Below, piece after piece: positions 1 through 6,319 of a DNA stretch of 9,842 nucleotides (within the stretch, counting starts at the first letter, position 1; every line of letters starts with the position of its first letter). The stretch covers positions 1 to 9,842 of the forward strand of contig CAZMVD010000146.1 of NCBI GenBank assembly GCA_964569425.1, in the 5' to 3' direction. Position numbers and translations under genes: made by a program. The notes beneath the pieces are model-generated. The model saw only the letters and a program-made list of their open reading frames with translations, was not told where the DNA came from and did not search any database. This stretch comes from JACQXM01 sp964569425 (GTDB lineage Bacteria > Planctomycetota > Phycisphaerae > UBA1845).

Positions 1-2
1 CT

Positions 3-596
3 CATCCATGCTTGCCGAAAACCCCATCCCGTCGCACCTTCGCTACCTCGCACCGCCCAACCACAGAATCCCGGACAGAATTGGCGGACAAGGGGTACCA
101 CAGCACGGGTACGGTGACGTGGTGTCAGGGTTATGGCATTCGGACGTACATTCCGGAGCGCGAGAGTCGGCACGATCGTCGATGGACGGACAAGACCCCC
201 GAGGAGAAGTCCGCGGTGTATGGGAATCGCCGGCGGGTGAAGGGGAAGCGCGGGAAGGCGCTGGGCCGTCTTCGCAGTGAATACGCGGAACGGAGCTTTG
301 CCCACACCTGTGAGACCGGCGGGGCCAGACGCAGTCGCTTACGCGGGCTGATCGACGTGGCCAAGCGCTACCTGATGTACGTGGCCGGAAGAAACCTGGG
401 CGTGATCATGCGCGCGCTCTTCGGAATCGGGACCCCGAAGAGCCTGCAAACGGGAGGGGAGGGTTCTCCCTGCGCGGTTTTCCGGTGGCTGACCGATCTC
501 TGGGTCGCCATACGGCGTATGCGCGAACGTCTCACGATGCCTGCCGCGCCCGCGATCCGTCCGCACCCACGCCGGCCACTCCTCTGCGCCGCATGA
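3..596 (+). pseudogene. IS1182-family transposase, C-terminal fragment
   Basis: The reading frame is open to the left window edge and stops at 594-596. It carries the second catalytic aspartate in an ADKGYHS motif (Asp codon 87-89), a TYIPE segment, an arginine-rich stretch, and the catalytic glutamate in ERSFAH (Glu codon 288-290). It then continues through a CETGGARR motif and a short tail after a GIGTPKSLQ segment. These are hallmarks of DDE transposases of the IS1182 group. The first catalytic aspartate and the N-terminal DNA-binding part are not present. The roughly 25 residues before ADKGYHS do not resemble the family, so the gene is probably broken rather than merely cut by the window edge. 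A TTG at 12 could be read as a start, but has no support. No activity is expected from this copy as seen. Confidence 0.75.
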
Positions 597-608
597 AAAA
601 GGAGTATT

Positions 609-624
609 CTTCAACAGGCTGCTA
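609..624 (+). repeat. Probable IS terminal inverted repeat (right end)
   Basis: TTCAACAGGCTGCTAG lies just downstream of the transposase stop and matches the kind of terminus seen in IS1182-like elements. The partner repeat at the other end of the IS is not in the window, so this rests on position and remembered similarity. Confidence 0.5.
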
Positions 625-642
625 GGCCGGCCGCACGCAGCC

Positions 643-3336
643 GTGCCGATGGCGATTCTGGATGTGCCGCTGGTGCCGGTCGTGCTCTGGCTTGTCCTTT
701 GGCTGCTCTATCGTATGGCGACCAGCGTGTCTGACGATTTCGTGACGCTGCTGACGCCGAGCCTCACTTGGGAGTACGACCGGGCGCTGGATGAGGACAT
801 CCACCACGCGCGACTGAGCAGAGTATTCGAGGAAGCTGTCGAAAATGCGGGATTGGAGTATTCGACGGTTGGCGGCTTCACCAGCCTAGATCCGGGCAAT
901 CCCGTCAAGCTGAGTCTTGGAGGCCGTGGTTCTGTTGTGGATGTCAACCTCACGGCGTTGAAGTTACTGGGCGATCACATACGGTCGCAATGCCCCGACC
1001 ATATCGCAAAGCTGTGCGTCGGCCCCGGTGATTCGGTGGACAACACGGTTGCGCTGGTGTTGTCGGCGCGCCGTGACGATCAGGGTCGTCGGAAAAAGCA
1101 GGTTGCAGCACCCGACAAGGAAGTCGTCGAGGGGATACGGGGGAGGTTGCAAGCCGTTTTTCGCCTCGGATCGGCGCGAGGGCGTGATGTCGTCGAGGTT
1201 CTCTCCCGATTCGAGGAGGTGCTGGTGAGCAATGCACGGCACGACTCGTCAGAACAACTGGAACGGGGGCTTGAGATTCAAGAAACGCTGGTGACGCGCG
1301 GGCTGGCCCGCGCGGATGCCGTGGCCGGACAGTTTTCGATTCATCGAGAACGCCTGCCTGACTTCCTCGCAGGGATTAGTTACTTCGAAATGGCCAAGCA
1401 CGCCGTGGCGTCCGGCGACCCCGAGAAGGTATCCGCACTCCTCACGTTCTCCGGCCGCATGATGATATTGGCCATCGAACACGTTCATCCGAGTCTGTAT
1501 TGCCGCGCGGGCGAGATCATCGCCGCGGTCTATTTCCAAGCCACGGAAGGAAAAACGCTTGCCGATTCTGTAGGTCACTACATCGATAACGCAATTCTGA
1601 CCTCCCTTGCCGCTCGATTCGAGTACACTCACTCGTCGTGGCGGCTTGACCCTTCAAAGATCGCCGCACAAATGCCCATCTTGATGGTGGATCTTGCTTG
1701 GCGGCTAGAACTAATGCGAGCCGCGCTGGGAGCAGGGCGCACGAACGACGCGACGAACTTCCAAGATCGGCTGTTCCGATGGGATGAGCATTCGGGGAAT
1801 CGGTTTGCTGATCCGCACGAGGAGGCAATCGTCCCGCCGGAGCTACGCGAGGCAAGCGACCTACTGAGCTACGCCACGCTTATTACAGCGGCTTGGTGCC
1901 TGCACCTTTTTGAGTCGCAGTGCGAACGGAACGACGCGGCCAAGGCGGTGTTCCAACGATGTGCTGCCGACCTCGGTTCACGCGAGGATTTGCTGCGACT
2001 ATGGGAAGCCGTTCGCAGCAAGTCGTTCACCGGGCGGCGTATCGACGATCCATTTGGGGTGACTCGTTGGACAATGCCCTCTCCAGGGCGGTCGGGAGTC
2101 GTCATTGCAGGATTCGTTCCCGATGAGTGGATCGAACGCGGTTTCATGGCGCTGATGTTGGCTCGCCCATCGTCGCCCAAGTTCGAAGTGCCGGATGCGA
2201 TGCGAGTTTGCCCACCGTTTCGGCCAATGTCCCCTGACGAGATCAAGACGCTGGCAGACTTGATTCTAGCCAACGATACGGTGCGAAAGGACTTGCTCGG
2301 CATCGCGGACGAGAAGCGCGACGCGACAGTAACTGCCGTGGTCGCGCTCTTCGCGGAGCGGCTTCGTCAGTTCAAACTCGACCGCCTCGCCGCCATAGTT
2401 GCCGCGCCCATTCGCGACGAGCATCGTGTTCAACTTCACGCCGAGATCACCAAGGAACTGGATGGACACTTTGGGCTGAGCGGCACCCTGGCGAAACTCG
2501 GTGGTCTTCGAAACAACGCAAATTCGTGTTTCCGGCCGCGTGTTCAGTACCTTGTATCGCTCCAAAAAGACTCAGTAACAGGCTGTCGTGAGCGTCTGCT
2601 GGAATCTGGGCCTTTCATTGCGCAGAAAATTCAAGAGCTTGCCGACGTGCGGATTACCGGGGCGGCGGAACAAATGGCCAAGTGCACTGTGACCGTGTAC
2701 GGGCTCGCCGACCTTGCGGAAGCATTGCGTGAGGCCTCAGCTCGGCTCAGGGGAACAACAGAGAACCCAATCCTCATATTCGTGCCACGTGTGCGACGAA
2801 TCATCGAAGCCATTATCGGCCGGCAGGGATGGCGACTGCCGAGCCGCCACGACCTTGGAGACAACCACATCGGCGACTGGGAGGGATGCCATCTGCTACG
2901 GTTTCCGTATATCGATCCTTCGTCAGTCGTGATTGTGGACGCCCTCGCTTTCTACGGGAGGATCACGGAAACCGCCGACGCGAGGCTTGATTTCGACATC
3001 ACCAACCCCCAAGAGGCGAATCACGACGAGGTGCTGCGTCAAGCTCAATCCGAGAGCGCCCCGACGAGGATTCCCGAGACGGACACGATCACGGTTCTTG
3101 CGGCTGCTCGCTATACTCCGGACATTGGCCTACATGACCCAAGTGCAGCCCTCCGGGTCGACCTCGATCTAACACAGATCGGTTTTGCGATGGTCGAGGG
3201 CGAGAGCACCTATCACCGCCCCGATTGCACTTTGCTCCCGGGCGTTGAAGGCAGAATCGTGCACACCCTTGCTTACGGCCTGCCCTACGATGACGAACAT
3301 CGAGCACCTTGCGAGCATTGCCAACCAGACGATTGA
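643..3336 (+). CDS. Large unknown protein with N-terminal hydrophobic helix and C-terminal Ada-like zinc motif
   Basis: An 897-residue reading frame of unknown family. Residues about 8-23 (VPLVPVVLWLVLWLLY) form one strongly hydrophobic helix, suggesting membrane attachment or the last of several lost helices. Residues about 85-145 contain a GSVVDVN segment and a later VGPGDSVD segment, vaguely like a barrel-sandwich fold. The middle, about 150-700, looks mainly helical and matches nothing I recognise. The C-terminus carries a YHRPDC motif and a final PCEHCQP (His858, Cys862, Cys890, Cys893), the spacing of an Ada-like metal-binding motif, so the stop looks authentic. The start is doubtful. 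GTG 643 and ATG 649 lack a clear ribosome binding site, and the frame stays open upstream to a stop at 490-492, through the IS end. The original N-terminus may have been removed by the IS. The coding frame is long and consistent, so the gene itself is real. Confidence 0.8.
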   Translation: MPMAILDVPLVPVVLWLVLWLLYRMATSVSDDFVTLLTPSLTWEYDRALDEDIHHARLSRVFEEAVENAGLEYSTVGGFTSLDPGNPVKLSLGGRGSVVDVNLTALKLLGDHIRSQCPDHIAKLCVGPGDSVDNTVALVLSARRDDQGRRKKQVAAPDKEVVEGIRGRLQAVFRLGSARGRDVVEVLSRFEEVLVSNARHDSSEQLERGLEIQETLVTRGLARADAVAGQFSIHRERLPDFLAGISYFEMAKHAVASGDPEKVSALLTFSGRMMILAIEHVHPSLYCRAGEIIAAVYFQATEGKTLADSVGHYIDNAILTSLAARFEYTHSSWRLDPSKIAAQMPILMVDLAWRLELMRAALGAGRTNDATNFQDRLFRWDEHSGNRFADPHEEAIVPPELREASDLLSYATLITAAWCLHLFESQCERNDAAKAVFQRCAADLGSREDLLRLWEAVRSKSFTGRRIDDPFGVTRWTMPSPGRSGVVIAGFVPDEWIERGFMALMLARPSSPKFEVPDAMRVCPPFRPMSPDEIKTLADLILANDTVRKDLLGIADEKRDATVTAVVALFAERLRQFKLDRLAAIVAAPIRDEHRVQLHAEITKELDGHFGLSGTLAKLGGLRNNANSCFRPRVQYLVSLQKDSVTGCRERLLESGPFIAQKIQELADVRITGAAEQMAKCTVTVYGLADLAEALREASARLRGTTENPILIFVPRVRRIIEAIIGRQGWRLPSRHDLGDNHIGDWEGCHLLRFPYIDPSSVVIVDALAFYGRITETADARLDFDITNPQEANHDEVLRQAQSESAPTRIPETDTITVLAAARYTPDIGLHDPSAALRVDLDLTQIGFAMVEGESTYHRPDCTLLPGVEGRIVHTLAYGLPYDDEHRAPCEHCQPDD

Positions 3337-3481
3337 GATGAGCAGGCTGAAAGCGAGCTGCGCGACTCCAATATTGCGAGCTAGCGGGATCGTACACGGG
3401 GGGACTGGGTTGGAATCCGCTGTCCAGAAACAGCTCGAAGGCAGTCGCAGAATTTTGCGCTCCACAACTACGGTCAACTAG
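3290..3481 (+). CDS. Possible small protein overlapping the end of the large unknown gene
   Basis: A 63-residue frame starts at ATG 3290, overlaps the last 47 bases of the preceding gene in another frame, and stops at 3479-3481. The peptide begins MTNIEHLASIANQTIEMSRL and looks plausibly helical at its N-terminus, with a basic C-terminus. No good ribosome binding site precedes the ATG, and third-position base choice is not strongly coding. Translational coupling to the upstream gene is conceivable. It matches no family I know and could well be a chance frame. Confidence 0.22.
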   Translation: MTNIEHLASIANQTIEMSRLKASCATPILRASGIVHGGTGLESAVQKQLEGSRRILRSTTTVN

Positions 3482-3538
3482 GCGAGTAACTCAGATGGAC
3501 GCCAGACGTTCGTACGGTAGCATTTCCCGCACCGGGAC

Positions 3539-3559
3539 GGCGGGCCTCGCGAACCCGCC
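3539..3559 (+). repeat. GC-rich inverted repeat, possible terminator-like hairpin
   Basis: GGCGGG (3539-3544) and CCCGCC (3554-3559) can pair into a 6-bp stem with a 9-base loop. Only a weak TTGGTTG follows instead of a T run, so calling it an intrinsic terminator would be speculative. Confidence 0.35.
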
Positions 3560-3585
3560 TTGGTTGTCCGGCTCGGTGCGCTACC

Positions 3586-3636
3586 TCACGAATCCGGCGC
3601 GCCGGGCCGGGCAGCTGCCCGGTAGAGGATTCGTGA
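3586..3636 (+). promoter_or_regulatory. Two-part hairpin covering the ribosome binding site of the next gene
   Basis: TCACGAATCC (3586-3595) and GGATTCGTGA (3627-3636) are perfect 10-base inverted repeats. Between them lies the perfect 16-base palindrome CCGGGCAGCTGCCCGG (3607-3622), itself able to form a 6-bp stem with an AGCT loop. The right arm includes most of the probable ribosome binding site GAGGA (3625-3629) and ends one base before ATG 3638. In mRNA the structure would hide the site, so it could repress translation or serve as a protein-binding operator. The pairing is seen directly; the role is inferred. Confidence 0.55.
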
Positions 3637-3637
3637 A

Positions 3638-4768
3638 ATGAAGTTCGAAGACGATCACGCCCCTGAGGCCGTGCTCAACGTCTTTGACGAGTGGGCGCGC
3701 GAAGCACGACTTTTCGTGCACGATATCTGTGCCTGGCGCCCCTGTTTGGCGTTCCGCGATTCGGCACGTGAACCTTGGCCGCCGCCGCCAGTGGCACTTA
3801 AGGGGCATACCAAGTTCGTTTGCGACTGGATTCGGAACGTCCACGCCCTTGAAACGGATTGCTTCGAAAATATCGCCAACGCGGCATCGACCTGGCTTGC
3901 CGATCGCAACCACGAACGCCTTCCCTCCTCTGAGTTGCTGCACCTTGAGTTACTCATTGCCCAAGCGACGCTGAAGCAGGCCGCGTTCCCACTTTTGGCG
4001 CGGCTCGTCGCCGTTAGCGGATCGAATGATGTCCGGCTGATCCAACGCAGGTATGTCGACTATGCACTTTGCGTTCGCGATGCGTGCATGGAACTCATTC
4101 ATAATTGGCCGCCGGTTAGCAAGGCGCGATGGCGCTATTATAACGTCGTTTGCCCACGCTACGTCACGAATACCTTGATCACGCCGCTGGCCCTGGCGCT
4201 CAGCGAAGCGCGCCGCAACGGCGACCTCGCAGTCATGGCGCCCAAGCTGGAGGCATTGAACGCCGGGCTGGGTGATTACATGCAGCGGTTTATTGAGCAA
4301 CCCGAGGGCAATACCATGATTGTCGAACCCTCGCCCCTTAATGATGCCGTCAGCGGGATCGTGCCTTACTTGGGAAACGTGTTTGAATCAGGCATGAAAT
4401 CAAACGTAAGTCCGCACTTCGATGCATGCACGGTCTCACCGCAATCCGAGAATGATCCTCCCTTTCGTGCCAAGAAGGCATGGGGAGAATATCAACAGGC
4501 ATGCGAGGCGCACGGCGTGCCTGACATGACTGACCGCGAGGCCCACGACTTTCTTACCAGCGCGATGCAGCAATCGGGTGAGAGGAACGACCTACCGAGC
4601 TTCGCGACATGGCAACGCAATGTGCGCGAGTACCGTCGCCTGACCGGTAAACAGAAGAACAAGTCCCGCGCTGGGCGAGCGCCTCTGGCAAACTCGGTGG
4701 TGCGCTCGTCACAGATCGAGCCCAACCACCTGCCGACCGCCATACGCCCGCGTCGCACCGACGATTAG
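3638..4768 (+). CDS. Unknown protein with a basic, possibly DNA-binding C-terminus
   Basis: A 376-residue soluble protein of no family I can name. ATG 3638 is preceded by GAGGA at an 8-base distance, supporting this start. The N-terminal two thirds look mainly helical, with no signal peptide or membrane segment and no recognisable catalytic motif. The last third resembles the end of other uncharacterised proteins from planctomycete-like mobile elements. It contains a WGEYQQACEAHG helix, a MTDREAHDFL segment, then LPSFATWQRNVREYRRLTG followed by a basic KQKNKSRAGR stretch and a disordered tail. This part could be a small nucleic-acid-binding domain. The gene stands alone between an inverted-repeat region and a 205-base gap before the replication cassette, so it probably has its own control. 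Cargo, regulator or replication helper are all possible. Confidence 0.75.
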   Translation: MKFEDDHAPEAVLNVFDEWAREARLFVHDICAWRPCLAFRDSAREPWPPPPVALKGHTKFVCDWIRNVHALETDCFENIANAASTWLADRNHERLPSSELLHLELLIAQATLKQAAFPLLARLVAVSGSNDVRLIQRRYVDYALCVRDACMELIHNWPPVSKARWRYYNVVCPRYVTNTLITPLALALSEARRNGDLAVMAPKLEALNAGLGDYMQRFIEQPEGNTMIVEPSPLNDAVSGIVPYLGNVFESGMKSNVSPHFDACTVSPQSENDPPFRAKKAWGEYQQACEAHGVPDMTDREAHDFLTSAMQQSGERNDLPSFATWQRNVREYRRLTGKQKNKSRAGRAPLANSVVRSSQIEPNHLPTAIRPRRTDD

Positions 4769-4791
4769 GCACTTCAAAGCGGAAGCAAACC

Positions 4792-4808
4792 GGAAATCTT
4801 CGATTTCC
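4792..4808 (+). repeat. Perfect short hairpin downstream of the unknown gene
   Basis: GGAAATC (4792-4798) and GATTTCC (4802-4808) are perfect inverted repeats with a 3-base TTC loop, starting 24 bases after the stop codon at 4766-4768. There is no T run after it, so it is at best a weak terminator or an mRNA 3' end stabiliser. Confidence 0.4.
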
Positions 4809-4874
4809 AGTCTGGTCATTCATAGCCATTGGCTGGCCACCAGAGCCGATTTCATTTCTGAACAGAGCGATCTC

Positions 4875-4892
4875 GCCCCTTCCGCCCCTTCC
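4875..4892 (+). repeat. Tandem 9-base direct repeat
   Basis: GCCCCTTCC occurs twice back to back (4875-4883 and 4884-4892), 82 bases before the preferred start of the AlpA-like gene. It could be part of an operator or a replication iteron, but two units are too few to decide and chance is possible. Confidence 0.35.
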
Positions 4893-4973
4893 GGTTTGTG
4901 GTCTTTAGCGGGCGTGTGAAGTCAGCGGATGAAAACGCTGCCGCGACTGCGGATTCCAATTGGAGAATTGATC

Positions 4974-5237
4974 ATGGCAACACCGGCGAATGCCGCGGAG
5001 GATCGATGCAATGGGTCAACGCCAATCAAGGAACTGCCTGTTGAGCTTCTCGATGTCCAAGCCGTCGCGGCACTATTGGGCGGATGCTCGAGCCGCCACA
5101 TCTTCAGGCTTTCCGATTCGGGAAAAATGCCTCGCCCCGTCAAACTGGGCACCTTGGTCCGCTGGCGACGCTCGGACATTGCTGCCTGGATTAGCGCAGG
5201 TTGCCCAAGCCAGCAACCGACGGGGCGCCGGTCATGA
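4974..5237 (+). CDS. AlpA-like helix-turn-helix DNA-binding protein
   Basis: An 87-residue protein with a helix-turn-helix of the AlpA/MerR-like type at residues about 24-75. It has a LLDVQAVAALLG helix, a RHIFRLSDSGKMPRPVKLG turn and recognition segment, then LVRWRRSDIAAWI. This order is characteristic of AlpA-family regulators and excisionase-like proteins on mobile elements. I prefer ATG 4974 because GGAGA (4962-4966) lies 7 bases upstream; ATG 4929 in the same frame would add 15 residues but has no such site. Its stop overlaps the start of the primase gene (ATGA at 5234-5237), so the two are translated together. In phage satellites AlpA-like proteins control replication or excision genes, which is the role I infer here. 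Confidence 0.85.
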   Translation: MATPANAAEDRCNGSTPIKELPVELLDVQAVAALLGGCSSRHIFRLSDSGKMPRPVKLGTLVRWRRSDIAAWISAGCPSQQPTGRRS

Positions 5238-6319
5238 ACGACAGCGTTAGCTCCGCCGCGATACTGCTGGCGCTCTTGGACGGCGCGGTGTTTGCGAACG
5301 CGCTTCGCCGCAACGGCAAGCCATGCCGCATCAGCCTCCCCGACGATCTCAAAGCACGCAGGGCTCTCGTGTCGGCGCACTTACGCGGTGCTCCTGCCAC
5401 GTTGACCTTTCACGCCGAGGGCCGTGAGCCATGGCGCGAGCGTGTCGATAGTGTCGTACTCGCTGCTTTCTGTCCCGCCGCCGATGGGCTCTGTCGATGG
5501 GTGGGCGTCGACCTGGATGCCGCGGATCACGGCGGAAGCGGACTTGTCGATCCGGTTCACGCGATGCGCACCCTCGCAGAGCGCGCCGCCATGGCAGGCT
5601 TGGTGGACGGCTTACTCGCCGCGCGTTCACGTCGCGGTCGGGGTCGACACCTCTTCTTGCTGTTTGCCAAGCCTATACCGCTGGACGATGCCGTCGTCGG
5701 CGTGGCCGCGTTGGTCGCGTCCGCTTTCAAGATCGCGACGGCCGACGTGCTTGATTACAGCAGCGACCACGCCTTTCGCCGTGTCGATGGATCGGTCGTG
5801 TCTCCCGGTGACGCCGGGGCCGTTGAATTGCTACCGCGTTCCACGGATAGACCGTCTTTCGGATGGGCAATCACGCTCCCCGGTGCCGGCGCATTCAAGG
5901 CCGTCGGTGGCGGCGTCATCGTCGATCCTCTCACTGATTTCCCTCTCGTCTCGAACAACAAACGTCACTGCAACCCGAGAGCCTGGAGCGTATTCCTCAC
6001 CGATGCCCGCGGTGCATTCTTGCCTTCCAGTAGGTCAGCTTGCCCCCGCAATTCTCGCGCTATGCCGCGAAGTCACCGCGGTTCCTCCGCCGACCCGCTC
6101 GCCCGAGCAAACCAACGCACACGCGATTTCGTCGGTGGCCGCGTTCAGTCCGGAGCCCGCAACACCGAAGCGTTCGCCGCGGCCTGTGCCTTGTTCGGCG
6201 CGGGCCTGCCCGACCGCGACGTGGAATCGCTGATCAACCAGGGCGGGAGACTCTGCGGCTTGCCAGATTGCGAAACCCGTGCCGTGATCAACTCGGCCAG
6301 ACGGAGGGTCGCATCATGA
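5234..6319 (+). CDS. Archaeo-eukaryotic-type primase (TOTE-like) of the element's replication module
   Basis: A 361-residue primase. The catalytic Asp pair sits in WVGVDLDAAD (Asp93, Asp95). The nucleotide-binding Gly-x-His motif is in SRRGRGRHLFLLF (His139), and the third acidic motif is in VELLPR (Glu198), followed by an FGWAITLPGAG strand. The C-terminal part, residues about 300-360, contains GARNTEAFAAAC and a helical bundle typical of primase C-terminal domains. It would make primers, or short DNA, for element replication. ATG 5234 overlaps the upstream stop (ATGA), favouring it over TTG 5201. The stop overlaps the next start, again ATGA (6316-6319). The linker at residues about 264-296 is Arg/Ser-rich and unlike the rest, whereas another frame there reads more naturally, hinting at two compensating small indels. 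Family assignment is firm; in vivo function is inferred. Confidence 0.85.
   Translation: MNDSVSSAAILLALLDGAVFANALRRNGKPCRISLPDDLKARRALVSAHLRGAPATLTFHAEGREPWRERVDSVVLAAFCPAADGLCRWVGVDLDAADHGGSGLVDPVHAMRTLAERAAMAGLVDGLLAARSRRGRGRHLFLLFAKPIPLDDAVVGVAALVASAFKIATADVLDYSSDHAFRRVDGSVVSPGDAGAVELLPRSTDRPSFGWAITLPGAGAFKAVGGGVIVDPLTDFPLVSNNKRHCNPRAWSVFLTDARGAFLPSSRSACPRNSRAMPRSHRGSSADPLARANQRTRDFVGGRVQSGARNTEAFAAACALFGAGLPDRDVESLINQGGRLCGLPDCETRAVINSARRRVAS

Larger units (their letters stand above)
1..624 (+). mobile_element. Right end of a degraded IS1182-like insertion sequence
   Basis: The stretch holds the C-terminal half of a DDE transposase followed, 28 bases after its stop, by a sequence that looks like an IS terminal repeat (609-624, TTCAACAGGCTGCTAG). 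That type of end, reading CTAGCAGCCTGTTGAA on the other strand, is common in IS1182-like elements. The left end is outside the window, so the inverted repeat partner and any target duplication cannot be checked. Recognisable transposase similarity starts near base 78; bases 1-75 translate to nothing I recognise, which suggests an internal deletion or decay. Family assignment is from remembered motifs and is good; the exact right boundary is uncertain by a few bases. Confidence 0.7.
3337..3637. other. Mostly non-coding stretch rich in inverted repeats
   Basis: Apart from the doubtful small frame ending at 3481, this stretch has no convincing gene on either strand. Its right half holds three palindromic structures: GGCGGG/CCCGCC at 3539-3559, the perfect palindrome CCGGGCAGCTGCCCGG at 3607-3622, and the long-range inverted repeat TCACGAATCC/GGATTCGTGA at 3586-3636. 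No confident promoter boxes were found. It is the likely place for a terminator of the upstream gene and for control of the downstream gene. Confidence 0.5.

Noticed and set aside
3596..3603. GGCGCGCC palindrome as a separate regulatory site
   Set aside because: Short GC palindromes are expected by chance in this composition, and it adds nothing beyond the larger nested repeat around it.
5531..5548. Partial match to the tRNA 3' end (CGGACTTG), a possible second attachment site
   Set aside because: Only eight bases match and they lie within conserved primase codons, so chance is the simpler explanation.
5424..6233. Long alternative frame inside the primase gene
   Set aside because: Most of it is a Ser/Arg/Pro-rich shadow of the primase; only the part near 6015-6130 looks protein-like, and that is better explained by compensating indels.
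6040..6315. Upstream in-frame extension of the DUF3987 gene, adding 92 residues
   Set aside because: The added part is Arg/Pro-rich, overlaps the primase coding frame, and a good ribosome site (GGAGG, 6303-6307) precedes ATG 6316.
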